A stretch of 64,000 nt of DNA from Paludibacteraceae bacterium (GTDB lineage Bacteria; Bacteroidota; Bacteroidia; Bacteroidales; Paludibacteraceae), in contig JAGPGD010000001.1 of NCBI GenBank assembly GCA_018056165.1, forward strand, positions 1-64,000, read 5' to 3'. The translations under genes and the position numbers were made by a program. Below are positions 1 through 8,902 of this stretch, in pieces (the first letter of the stretch is position 1; each line of letters opens with the position of its first letter). The notes below the pieces were generated by a model. That model was given only the letters and a program-made list of their open reading frames with translations, was not told the origin of the DNA and ran no database searches.

Positions 1-105
1 ATATACTATGACTCCCTTGCCGATTCTCCATCTCATTTTTTATGGCAAATTTAATAAGAGTTTTATTAAAACTAAAGTCTTGCACTAAAAGTGCATAGTT
101 TTAAA

Positions 106-465
106 CTAACGTGCTTGAAAAATAAAATGTTCTTTACTTTTTGTAAAATATAAAATATGGGTATGAGCCCGATTAAATTTTTTTCTTTGATTTTGTCCAA
201 AAGTATAATACCCAATAATCCAATTGCGGAAATTAAATCCTGTTTTTTTTAAAATAATATTGATTTCAGCAGCGAATTCATCACCTATTGCTATATAAAT
301 AGAACCATTATCTTTAAGCAATCGAAAACACTCTTTTATCCAACTTTCAGACCAATGATAATAATCATCGTATGACATGTTATCGTTGTGAATATCATAT
401 TTTATACCAATGTTAAAAGGAGGATCTGCAAAAATTAAATCTACTGTTTTTTCTGGTAAATTTTT
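106..465 (-). pseudogene. Truncated site-specific DNA methyltransferase (beta-type, DPPF motif)
   Basis: This open frame begins directly after the stop codon of the DUF2490 gene, in the same frame, and ends at a TAG at 106. Its first residues read LPEKTVDLIFADPPFNIG, which contains the catalytic DPPF motif of N6-adenine/N4-cytosine methyltransferases. Next comes the usual helical stretch around SWIKECFRLLKDNGSIYIA. No start codon precedes the DPPF motif; the first ATG is at 378. Only about 119 codons remain of a family that is usually 250-400 residues. The SAM-binding FxGxG motif is not present, so the fragment is very probably dead. It is a restriction-modification remnant cut at its 5' end. 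Confidence 0.7.
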
Positions 466-1164
466 TTATTTTAAATGGTACGAATATTTTACGCCAAGTA
501 TGTATTTGCCGGAGTAATCTGCTTCGTCTGTTCCCAGTTCTTTATTATAAACGCCAAAAACATTGATGCTGTTGTACTTGTTCAACTTGTATTTCAAGGA
601 AAGTGTATAACGCAATTTGTCGAAAGCATTCCCGTCGGGATCATTCAAGGTATAATACGTCTTAAATTTAAATTCAGGGGTTAATTTGCATTTGGGTATA
701 TTGTATTCAACTTCAACAGAATTTTTCCACATTGAAGCAGGATTAACTTTATAGGTATCGATGGTTCCGTCATCTCTGATTCTTTTGCTGTCGTTTTTGG
801 TTGTAACCTGTAATCCCTCGGATAAACCAAACAGGAAATTGCCGAATTTCTTTGTGCCTGAAATACTTCCCGTAAATCTGTGGCGAAAGTGGTAATTATT
901 ATATTTTTCATCCAAAACATTCATAAACAGATATTCCAACCCAACTTTAAGGGGCTCAATGATCTTATATTCCGCTCCTAATCCGATGTCCCAGCGATTG
1001 ATTAATTGAACTCCTGAAATGGTTCGCAATTCCGTTCCTGCTTCAAAAGTCCATTTATCGACTTTTTTGTCGATGGTGAAGCTTGTCCATGTGCCAAACT
1101 GATTTTGAGCCTGAATGCCGATGCAGATAATCAACAATATTATTACAACACTTTTTTTTACCAT
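466..1164 (-). CDS. DUF2490 family outer-membrane beta-barrel protein
   Basis: A 232-residue protein with an N-terminal signal peptide (about residues 1-19, ending IQAQ). The rest alternates short beta strands rich in aromatic residues, including GTWTSFTIDKKVDKWTFEAG and later YHFRHRFTGSISGTKKF. Strand spacing and the terminal YSYHLK fit a small outer-membrane barrel of the DUF2490 family, which has no defined biochemical role. An IS4-type element ends only about 27 bp upstream of the ATG, so the native promoter has probably been displaced. The methyltransferase fragment follows immediately after the stop. Confidence 0.65.
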   Translation of the reverse strand: MVKKSVVIILLIICIGIQAQNQFGTWTSFTIDKKVDKWTFEAGTELRTISGVQLINRWDIGLGAEYKIIEPLKVGLEYLFMNVLDEKYNNYHFRHRFTGSISGTKKFGNFLFGLSEGLQVTTKNDSKRIRDDGTIDTYKVNPASMWKNSVEVEYNIPKCKLTPEFKFKTYYTLNDPDGNAFDKLRYTLSLKYKLNKYNSINVFGVYNKELGTDEADYSGKYILGVKYSYHLK

Positions 1165-1190
1165 AAAAAAAATTATTTATTTATTCGTAA

Positions 1191-2603
1191 TTACTATTAA
1201 CCGACAAAAATCAGAATTTGTTGGTTTTAATTTTTAAATAATTGAATAATAGTTTATTATGCTAATAATTTTTCATTTTTCAAAAACCTACCCTCTAGAA
1301 TAATATCAATTGTAAGTTCGTCGGGCTTTTGTTTTTATTCTTTTTTCGTTTTGTATATGCCTGTCTACCTTCGGTTACTACCCAATTCAAATCTAAATGA
1401 CTTATCAAGTGTATTCGTATTAATGCTGCAATAGTGGAAAAGGCCTTTTTACTTTTCGATAAAACACTTATTACTTGAAGTAGCAAATGTGCTATCAGTG
1501 TACACCAAACCTGAGTCTTTATACCATTTTCTGTCTCAGAATAGAAAAAATGCAATTGAAAATTTTGTTTCAGTTTTTTAAATGTCAACTCTATTGTCCA
1601 ACGATACTTGTATATCAAAGCTACTTCTTCAGCTATTATTTCCCAATTATTGGTTATGAACTTGTATTTTCGCCCTTTCTCATTTTTGTAATAAACCAAA
1701 CGCAAACAAAGTGTTTCCCTTTGTTTGTTTTCCTTATAATCCAAGTGTATGTGCTCTACTCTGTAAACACCAAATTCTTCTTTTGAAAGCGTTTTCTCAA
1801 ACAAAACCTCTTGTACTTGTTTCTTGGCATTGTCTTTCAGACGACAAACAAAATTTACTCCTTCCTCGCTCCACGCAGCAAATTGAAGATAGTAATTGTA
1901 GGCTTTGTCGAAAACTAACATACTTCCCCTGCAAGGATGCAAAGATGTCAAAAACTTCTTGTCGTGCATCTTTGCTTCACTAATTTTCGCAAAAACAGGC
2001 GTCTCGCTATATACATCGGTCAGCATGTGTACTTTCAACCCTCCTTTCTTCTTCCCTTCTCCTTTTGGATTCCCGCCTATTCCTTTCATTATATCGGAAA
2101 AAAGAGTGATAGTAGTTGAATCGAATGCGTAAAACTTTTCAAAACTGACCTTTTCTTTTTGGCTGACCGACAAAACAGGACGAAAATATCTGATTAACTC
2201 AAAATAATACAGTCGGAAAACTTCTTCATTACGATCCCGTAAACCATCTCCTGCCGTGCTTTTGGAAGGTGCACAATCCATTCCTAAATAATTTAGCTTG
2301 CCTGATAACACCCGCATCCCATCACAAACTTCACCTATCCCAAAAAGCATTACAATCAATTCATCCCACGAAAAAAATGTCTTGTAATAACGGTCACTAC
2401 CATATGTCTTCACTAACATGTCAAACTGCTCACGTGGCAACATTTTTATTATTTGTTTGAATATCGGCTGACTGACTAAATTTTTTGTTGTATCTTTACC
2501 CATGGTTGTTAATTTGATTTTGGAATACAAATTTACAACCTGGGGACGAGACTTCCATCTTGTCCATTCCTTTTTACTTAATTTTTTTGTCGGTCAGTAG
2601 TGA
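1191..2603. mobile_element. IS4-family insertion sequence
   Basis: The element is about 1.41 kb and carries one transposase gene. Imperfect terminal inverted repeats of 20 bp lie at 1191-1210 and 2584-2603, with about 17 of 20 positions matching and a perfect ACCGACAAAAA core. A target duplication was not clear by eye, so the exact ends may shift by a few bases. It sits between the DUF2490 gene and a lipoprotein gene. Confidence 0.7.
1295..2530 (-). CDS. IS4-family DDE transposase
   Basis: A 411-residue transposase, apparently intact. The catalytic acidic residues lie in YAFDSTTITLF (first D), MLVFDKAYNYY (second D) and the YREK block IYKYRWTIELTFKKLKQ. That block matches the Y-x2-R-x3-E-x6-K signature of the IS4 group. 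The N-terminal part (MLPREQFDMLVKTYGSDRY) resembles the DUF4372 segment that often precedes this domain. The longest frame starts at 2530, but an internal Met at 2503 (MGKDTTKN) is an equally plausible start. It catalyses cut-and-paste movement of the surrounding element. Confidence 0.85.
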   Translation of the reverse strand: MYSKIKLTTMGKDTTKNLVSQPIFKQIIKMLPREQFDMLVKTYGSDRYYKTFFSWDELIVMLFGIGEVCDGMRVLSGKLNYLGMDCAPSKSTAGDGLRDRNEEVFRLYYFELIRYFRPVLSVSQKEKVSFEKFYAFDSTTITLFSDIMKGIGGNPKGEGKKKGGLKVHMLTDVYSETPVFAKISEAKMHDKKFLTSLHPCRGSMLVFDKAYNYYLQFAAWSEEGVNFVCRLKDNAKKQVQEVLFEKTLSKEEFGVYRVEHIHLDYKENKQRETLCLRLVYYKNEKGRKYKFITNNWEIIAEEVALIYKYRWTIELTFKKLKQNFQLHFFYSETENGIKTQVWCTLIAHLLLQVISVLSKSKKAFSTIAALIRIHLISHLDLNWVVTEGRQAYTKRKKNKNKSPTNLQLILF

Positions 2604-2751
2604 TAAATGATGAAACATTGATTAATAAATTATTTTTATTTTTTAAATATGAAGATATTACAAAATATCTAAATTTGAAAAACTTTCTGCAAGCGAGTTT
2701 GTTAAAGCTTGCAAAAATTGAATAGTTAAAATTTTAAAAAAATTATAGCCC

Positions 2752-3891
2752 ATGAAAAAAATTATTTTTCTTTTTACAATAAGCCTTTTCTTGGTTTCTT
2801 GCCATTCACATGATTTTTTCAAAGTTCAAGGAACAGTGACAGGTGCCAAAGGTGAAAAAATATATATAGAACACAACAGTTTAACAAAAGTAATTCCTTT
2901 AGATTCGGTAAAATTAAGTTCAAAAGAAAGCTTTTCTTTTAAAATTCATCGTCCTGAATATCCTGATTTTTACCGTTTAAGATTGAACAATCAATTTATT
3001 GTTTTTGCTGTTGATTCTTGTGAAGAAATTACAATTCATGCTGATAGCAAAAGTTTTACAAAAAATTATACCATTACAGGTTCAGAACCATCGAAGCAAA
3101 TCCAGCAACTTCACTTGTCCTTAATGAAAATTCAGGAGAAAATAAATACTCTTTCTTCAAATTTACCGCCTGAAAGGAAAGATTCCTTTATTTCTGAAAT
3201 TAAAAACGACATTGAAAAACATAAGGAACTCGCAAAAAACATAATTTTCCAAAATCCTCGTTCTACGGCTGCTTATTATGCTCTTTTTCAGAAATTGAAC
3301 AATACTTATCTTTTTTCTCCTTATGTAAAAGAGGATCGACCTTATTGTGCTGCTGTTGCAACTTCCTATCATACTTTTATGCCCGAGTATGAAAGAAGCA
3401 AAAATTTATATGCCTTAGTAATGGATGCCATTACAAAAGAACGTAAAGCAATTAAAAACGAAGAATGGGAGAAAGTTTTGGAAAAGAACGGAAAAGGATA
3501 TATAGACATCGTTTTAAAAGACTCAAAAGACAAGATCCGAAAGCTTTCAGAACTGGAAGGGAAAGTGGTCTTGATTGATTTTTCCACTTATGAGACGAAG
3601 GAAAGCATTGAATATACTTTTGCTTTACGCGATTTATATAATAAATATCATTCACGAGGTTTTGAAATTTATCAAGTTTCTCTTGATCAAAACAAAGATC
3701 GCTGGAAGCAAGCTGTTGAAAATATTCCCTGGATTTGTGTGAGAGATGAAAACGGATCTCAAACACCTTATGTATTATCATACAACGTTACTTTTATCCC
3801 AACCAATTTCTTGATGAATAAAAAGGGTGAAATTATTGCTCGTGATTTGGACTTTAAACAATTAAGCCAAATGATTGATAACCTTTTATAA
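2752..3891 (+). CDS. DUF4369/thioredoxin-fold lipoprotein lacking the CXXC motif
   Basis: A 379-residue predicted lipoprotein with lipobox LVSC at residues 14-17. Residues of about 24-115 form a beta-rich DUF4369-like domain (VQGTVTGAKGEKIYIEH). A helical linker follows, then a C-terminal AhpC/TSA or thioredoxin-like fold from about residue 265 (GKVVLIDFSTY ... VSLDQNKDRWKQAV ... VTFIPTNFLMNKKGEIIA). The family normally has a WCGPC-type redox pair after the first strand. Here the equivalent stretch reads FSTYETKES with no cysteine, so thiol-disulfide exchange is unlikely although the cis-proline region (TFIPT) is kept. It probably has a structural or binding role in the periplasm. Confidence 0.7.
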   Translation: MKKIIFLFTISLFLVSCHSHDFFKVQGTVTGAKGEKIYIEHNSLTKVIPLDSVKLSSKESFSFKIHRPEYPDFYRLRLNNQFIVFAVDSCEEITIHADSKSFTKNYTITGSEPSKQIQQLHLSLMKIQEKINTLSSNLPPERKDSFISEIKNDIEKHKELAKNIIFQNPRSTAAYYALFQKLNNTYLFSPYVKEDRPYCAAVATSYHTFMPEYERSKNLYALVMDAITKERKAIKNEEWEKVLEKNGKGYIDIVLKDSKDKIRKLSELEGKVVLIDFSTYETKESIEYTFALRDLYNKYHSRGFEIYQVSLDQNKDRWKQAVENIPWICVRDENGSQTPYVLSYNVTFIPTNFLMNKKGEIIARDLDFKQLSQMIDNLL

Positions 3892-3944
3892 AGTTGTTTT
3901 TTCTTACAAAAAGAAAATGATAATCTCTCTTATTTTATTGAAAA

Positions 3945-4940
3945 ATGATTAAAGATTTTATTAAAGAAGCGGCTGCTTCATTAGGTTTCGATGCTTGTGG
4001 AATTGCACGAGCAGAAGAATTGAAAGAAGATGCTGATTTTCTTAATCGTTGGTTAGAAGCTGGTTATCATGGCGAAATGTATTATATGGAACAAAATTTT
4101 GAGAAAAGAATCAATCCTCAAAAATTAGTACCGGGTTGTAAAACGGTAGTAGTAACTTTATTAAACTATTATATTGATTGCTCCTCTCCTACTGATGCTC
4201 CCCGAATTGCCAAATATGCTTATAGTGAAACTGATTATCATAAAGTAATAAAGCAAAAGTTACGACAATTGGAAAATGAAATAAAAAATAAATTTGGTGA
4301 AAATTGTTTTTCAAAAAAGTTTCAGCATGTTTTTGTTGATTCCGCTCCTATTCTGGAACGACGTTGGGCTGAAAGAGCAGGTTTAGGATGGTTAGGGAAA
4401 AATACTCAATTAATTCATCCGGGCTTAGGAAGTTATGTGTTTATTGGAATTCTATTGTTAAACGTAGAGGTTGAGCCAGATCTTCCTATTTCGTCTCATT
4501 GTGGAAAGTGTAAATTATGTTGGGAAGCTTGTCCTACAAAAGCATTATCTGAAAATGGTTTGGATGCTCGCAAATGTATTTCTTATCTTACTGTAGAATA
4601 TAAAAAAGAAATACCACCAGATTTTCAAAATTGTTTGGCAGGTTTTATTGCCGGTTGTGATATTTGTGCAGAAGTTTGTCCCTGGAATAAAAAATGGGCA
4701 GTTTCACACAATCATGATGAATTAAAGCCCAATTCTCATATTTTAAATTGGAAATATGAAAATTGGGAACATCTTTCTCCTGCTGATTTTGAAGAAATAT
4801 TTCACTATTCTGCTCTACAACGAATAGGTTTTAAAAAATTAAAAGATAATATTCATTTTTCAAAAAAGTTTGATGCTCTCTCAAAAAATAAAAAAAGTTC
4901 AAAAAATTGTGTTTTCGCAAAAACCAATAAAAACAACTAA
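3945..4940 (+). CDS. queG: Epoxyqueuosine reductase
   Basis: This 331-residue cytoplasmic enzyme reduces epoxyqueuosine to queuosine in tRNA, the last step of queuosine synthesis, using a cobalamin cofactor. Two [4Fe-4S] clusters are visible: C186, C189, C192 and C196 in CGKCKLCWEACP, and C238, C241 and C245 in CDICAEVCP. The family motif RAGLGWLGKNT lies just before them. Length and start agree with the family. It begins 53 bp after the lipoprotein gene on the same strand. B12 dependence makes the FecCD/BtuCD-type transporter elsewhere in the window relevant, but that link is inference. Confidence 0.93.
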   Translation: MIKDFIKEAAASLGFDACGIARAEELKEDADFLNRWLEAGYHGEMYYMEQNFEKRINPQKLVPGCKTVVVTLLNYYIDCSSPTDAPRIAKYAYSETDYHKVIKQKLRQLENEIKNKFGENCFSKKFQHVFVDSAPILERRWAERAGLGWLGKNTQLIHPGLGSYVFIGILLLNVEVEPDLPISSHCGKCKLCWEACPTKALSENGLDARKCISYLTVEYKKEIPPDFQNCLAGFIAGCDICAEVCPWNKKWAVSHNHDELKPNSHILNWKYENWEHLSPADFEEIFHYSALQRIGFKKLKDNIHFSKKFDALSKNKKSSKNCVFAKTNKNN

Positions 4941-5043
4941 AAATAAACTTTATACAACTACAATTTTTCTTTCATTACGTAAAAATTAGGAAGTTCCGAA
5001 TTAATCAAAATTTTGCCAAAATATCTCTTATTAAGAGCACGGT

Positions 5044-6792
5044 TTAAATTCCCAACGAGAGTTGTACTGCCTCAATTTTTTTGTTGGCAGCAGCTTCGGC
5101 AGCATCAAAATCATTCCTGTTATTTATTTTTCCATGAACTTCAATATAGAATTTAATTTTGGGCTCTGTTCCTGAAGGTCTGATAGAAATTTTCGTGTCA
5201 TCTTCCGTAAAATATTGCAAAACATTTGAAGTAGCTGGCATTTTTAAATCAGTTTCTTCGCCTGTTATTATATTCTTCATTTTCAAAATCTGAAAATCTT
5301 TAATAATTATTACTTTCGATCCAGCAATTTCTTTAGGAGGATGGTTTCTGAAATTCATCATCATTTGTTCAATTTCATCGGCACCTGTTTTTCCTTTTTT
5401 AACAATGGAAATGCCTTTTTCTTTTGAATAACCATATTCAATATAAATATCCTGCAACAATTCAAAAAGGGTTTTTCCATTATCTTTTGCCCAAGCTGTG
5501 ATTTCAGCCATTAAAGCACAACAAGAAACAGCATCTTTATCTCTAACAAAATCAGCAGGCAAAAAACCATAACTTTCTTCGCCACCTCCAATATAATTTT
5601 TCTTACCTTCATTTTCACGAATCACAGAAGCAATCCATTTGAAACCAGTGTAACAGTCGAAACATTCAATTCCATTTTTCTCTGCAATGTTCTTTATCAC
5701 TTCAGTGGTAACAATGGTTTTTACTACATAATCTTTCCCTGTTAATTTCCCAAGTTCCTTTTTCCGGTGAATCAAATAATAAATAAATAAAATAGCCGTC
5801 TGATTACCGTTTACTAATATCCACTCGTTTTTATTGTTTTTTATAGCTATTCCCACTCTGTCTGCATCAGGATCGGAAGCCATTGCTATATCAGCATCCA
5901 CTTCCCTTGCTTTTTTTACAGCCATTTCCATAGCAGCCGGCTCTTCTGGATTAGGAGAAATAACTGTTGGAAAATCGCCACTTACCACATCTTGTTCAGG
6001 TATATGAATTATGTTTTCAAAACCATATTCTTTTAGAGCACGAGGAATTAATTTAATGCCAGTCCCATGAAGAGGAGTATAAACAATCTTCAAATCTTTA
6101 TGACGACGAATAGCTTCAGGTGATAAGGAAATAGTTTTTACAGCTTCAATAAATACCTTATCAATTTCTTCACCAATAATTTGAATTAAGTCAGGATTAC
6201 CGGTAAATTTTATGTCGTCAATATTAGTAATTTTATTCACTTCTGCAATCACATTTTCATCATGTGGTGGAACCAACTGGGCTCCATCGCTCCAATAAGC
6301 TTTGTAACCGTTGTATTCCTTTGGATTGTGTGAAGCTGTAATAATGATGCCGCTCTGGCAACCCAGATATCGAATGGCAAAAGAAGTTTCTGGTGTGGGA
6401 CGCAAATCATCGAACAAATAAACTTTTATTCCATTGGCCGAAAAAATATTGGCGGAAACTTCTGCAAATCGCCGACTATTGTTTCGACAATCATAACCAA
6501 TGACGACACTAATTTGAGGTATTTCAGGAAATTGCAGCTTCAAATAATTGCTCAAACCTTGTGTAGCAGCTCCTACAGTGTAAATATTCATCCGATTACT
6601 CCCCGCTCCCATAATTCCTCGCAAACCACCTGTCCCAAATTCGAGATCTTTATAAAAAGCTTCAATCAATTCTGTTTTATCTTCGGCAGACACCATCCGA
6701 CGTACTTCTTTTTTTGTTTCTTCATCATAATTACCATCTAGCCACCTTTGAGCTTTTTCCATTACTTGCTTTAATAAAACATCATTTTCCAT
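5044..6792 (-). CDS. Phosphoglucomutase/phosphomannomutase family phospho-sugar mutase
   Basis: A 582-residue alpha-D-phosphohexomutase. All four family signatures are present: the phosphoserine loop TASHNPKEYNGYK, the metal loop DPDADRVGIA, the sugar-binding GGEESYGF and the phosphate-binding RPSGTEPKIKFY. Length and the EFGTGGLRGIMGAG N-terminal segment match the PgcA-type clade that interconverts glucose 1-phosphate and glucose 6-phosphate. It lies 70 bp downstream of the MFS gene on the same strand, so co-transcription is possible. The glucose 1-phosphate it would use is also a product of the GH65 phosphorylase family found at 26.6-29.0 kb, although family GH65 normally releases the beta anomer. 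Confidence 0.88.
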   Translation of the reverse strand: MENDVLLKQVMEKAQRWLDGNYDEETKKEVRRMVSAEDKTELIEAFYKDLEFGTGGLRGIMGAGSNRMNIYTVGAATQGLSNYLKLQFPEIPQISVVIGYDCRNNSRRFAEVSANIFSANGIKVYLFDDLRPTPETSFAIRYLGCQSGIIITASHNPKEYNGYKAYWSDGAQLVPPHDENVIAEVNKITNIDDIKFTGNPDLIQIIGEEIDKVFIEAVKTISLSPEAIRRHKDLKIVYTPLHGTGIKLIPRALKEYGFENIIHIPEQDVVSGDFPTVISPNPEEPAAMEMAVKKAREVDADIAMASDPDADRVGIAIKNNKNEWILVNGNQTAILFIYYLIHRKKELGKLTGKDYVVKTIVTTEVIKNIAEKNGIECFDCYTGFKWIASVIRENEGKKNYIGGGEESYGFLPADFVRDKDAVSCCALMAEITAWAKDNGKTLFELLQDIYIEYGYSKEKGISIVKKGKTGADEIEQMMMNFRNHPPKEIAGSKVIIIKDFQILKMKNIITGEETDLKMPATSNVLQYFTEDDTKISIRPSGTEPKIKFYIEVHGKINNRNDFDAAEAAANKKIEAVQLSLGI

Positions 6793-6862
6793 ATTTCATA
6801 TTTTTTAAATTGTTATCAAAAATTAAAGATAATACTTTTTGCTTTCAGATACAAAAACTGTG

Positions 6863-8533
6863 TTATCTCTTAATATTTGGCAATTCCAACTCATAACCTT
6901 TTTTTCGGTCTTCATTTTTTAACATAAATCCAACCACAAGTGCCAATATACCAAAAATCATAAATACCAAACTTGCATAAGTATAATTATAACGTAACGC
7001 AATTTTATGCTGAACGATTTCCTTAGAATCTATTTTTACACAAATTTTTTCAACAATTTCTTCCTTTTCTTTTTTATTTTCAGGTAATTCTATTTGTTGA
7101 AGGGCTTTCAGATTTTCTTCAACTATTTTGTTTTTAAAGAAAGCAAAGCCTGCGGTATCATTAACTGCTTCATAATTAGTGTTTATTAAAATATTATTAA
7201 TTAAATTAGTAGTAGTTTTATCCACAGCTTTTTCCAATTCAATTTTATTTAATTGCAATACCGGTTGTAATTGCAAATAAGTTTCACTAATACTATTTTT
7301 TATCATTTCTTTTGCTTTTGAAACGGTAGGATTGGTATTGTTCAACACTATGCCAATAAGCAATGGAACCAGCATCAATCCCCAGTTTTGTATCCAAAAT
7401 ATCAAAGCATAAGCTGTCCCAAGTTGACGTTCAGGAATAATTTTTGGGACAGAAGGCCACATTGCCGATGGAACCAATGATAAAGCTATTCCCAAAATAA
7501 TTGTCACAATAATAGCCAATAGCCAGTGATTGAAAAAAGGAATAGAGAAAAAACCATGTACAATAATTAATAAAGCAGCACCAATAATCATAATGGTAGC
7601 TCCTTTTCCTTTTCGGTCATAAATATTTCCAAATAAAGGGGTTAAAAAAAGAGTACCCAGTGGTAGGACGCTGGGAATTAATCCTGCCAAATTCGGATCA
7701 ACACGGTATTTATTGATTACTAAATCAGTTGCAAACTTAATCCATGGGAAAACAGCGGAATAAAACAACACACAAAGAATAGCTATAAGCCAGAAACCCT
7801 TATTTTTAATGATAGTAAATACATCTGAAACTTTAAAAGGTTCTTCTTCCTCTTTTGGCAAATCAGCTTCTGAAGCTTCCAACTTTTTATCCATCTGAAC
7901 ATAAACTATATAAGCAATCAAGCCAATACAAAGCAAAAGAACTCCAAAAAGAATAGGTACAGATACATCATTAAAATGTCTTGCAATAGGAAGAGGAATT
8001 GCCATTGCCAGCAAGGTTCCCAGACGAGCCGTTGCCATTTGAAGTCCCATAGCAAGAGCCATTTCTTTCCCTTTAAACCATTTTACGATCACACGTGAAA
8101 CAGTGATGCCCGCAATTTCAACTCCGACGGCAAATGTTGCATAGCCTAATGCTGCAATTATTACTTGAGCTTTTATACCAAAAATCGGAGAAAGACCTTC
8201 CGGGAAAAAAGGTGATATAGCAAAATACTTAATTGAAGCACCTATCACCATTACTGAAGTCGCAGCCAACCCTGTGAACTTCACTCCCATTTTATCCAGG
8301 ATAATGCCACCAAAAATCAACATCAATAGGAAAACATTGAACCAACCGTAGGCACTGGTAAAAATGGAATAATCAATATTGGTCCACAACAACTGACTTT
8401 CAAGTAAAGGTTTTAGAGGACTCATTGCATCGGCTATAAAGTAACCGCATAACATGGTAAACGATACAATGCCTAAAGCCGTCCATCTAACTAAGGAAGA
8501 TTCTCGAAGCGAAACAGCAAACTTTTCTGACAT
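6863..8533 (-). CDS. MFS transporter resembling the MFSD1 branch, with a long loop before the last helix
   Basis: A 556-residue major facilitator protein with about twelve hydrophobic segments. The stretch PERQLGTAYALIFWIQNWGL followed by MLVPLLIG resembles the VPEHQLGTAYG...IQNLGL motif of the MFSD1 family, members of which export dipeptides from lysosomes. The bacterial substrate cannot be deduced. Unusually, residues of about 410-510 form a hydrophilic, Lys/Glu-rich segment between the last two helices, much longer than in ordinary MFS proteins. A second polar loop (KKLEASEADLPKEEEEPF) marks the middle of the protein. It is followed by the phosphohexomutase gene. Confidence 0.7.
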   Translation of the reverse strand: MSEKFAVSLRESSLVRWTALGIVSFTMLCGYFIADAMSPLKPLLESQLLWTNIDYSIFTSAYGWFNVFLLMLIFGGIILDKMGVKFTGLAATSVMVIGASIKYFAISPFFPEGLSPIFGIKAQVIIAALGYATFAVGVEIAGITVSRVIVKWFKGKEMALAMGLQMATARLGTLLAMAIPLPIARHFNDVSVPILFGVLLLCIGLIAYIVYVQMDKKLEASEADLPKEEEEPFKVSDVFTIIKNKGFWLIAILCVLFYSAVFPWIKFATDLVINKYRVDPNLAGLIPSVLPLGTLFLTPLFGNIYDRKGKGATIMIIGAALLIIVHGFFSIPFFNHWLLAIIVTIILGIALSLVPSAMWPSVPKIIPERQLGTAYALIFWIQNWGLMLVPLLIGIVLNNTNPTVSKAKEMIKNSISETYLQLQPVLQLNKIELEKAVDKTTTNLINNILINTNYEAVNDTAGFAFFKNKIVEENLKALQQIELPENKKEKEEIVEKICVKIDSKEIVQHKIALRYNYTYASLVFMIFGILALVVGFMLKNEDRKKGYELELPNIKR

Positions 8534-8902
8534 AAAATTGTTTTTAATTAGGAAAATTCTAAAAGAAAAAGAGAATATTTACGTTTTTAGGGTTACAAAA
8601 CTAATGAAAAAAATTTAATTGTTTTTTTACTTTTATTTAATAACTAACTTTCTTATTATGATAATCTTTAAAATTTTTTATTTTTGACAATATTTCACCT
8701 TGAAGTGACAAAATTACAGTATTTTACTATAAATGCCTACGGTATTATTTTTGATAGAAAATAAGAAATTTAATTCTTGATTCTGAGTAAACAAAAAAGA
8801 AAATAAAATTAAAAATCAAAAGTTAAAAACCAAAAAACATACAAGAAACATACAAACTCAACATTATTTCAATTATATTTGTAGCAAAGGAGAAAATCAA
8901 TC
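8534..8902. promoter_or_regulatory. Divergent promoter region between MFS and clpC genes
   Basis: AT-rich 369-bp gap separating divergent genes. TAGTTTTG on the minus strand (8596-8603) fits the Bacteroidota -7 box TAnnTTTG and could serve the MFS gene. TATATTTG on the plus strand (8874-8881) could serve clpC, with AAGGAG at about 8886-8891 just before the ATG. No good TTTG -33 element was seen for either, so the assignments are tentative. Confidence 0.4.

Noticed and set aside
49..105. Possible continuation of the methyltransferase beyond its TAG toward the window edge
   Set aside because: The frame closes at 106 and the first hundred bases show no further motif; the window edge prevents judgement.
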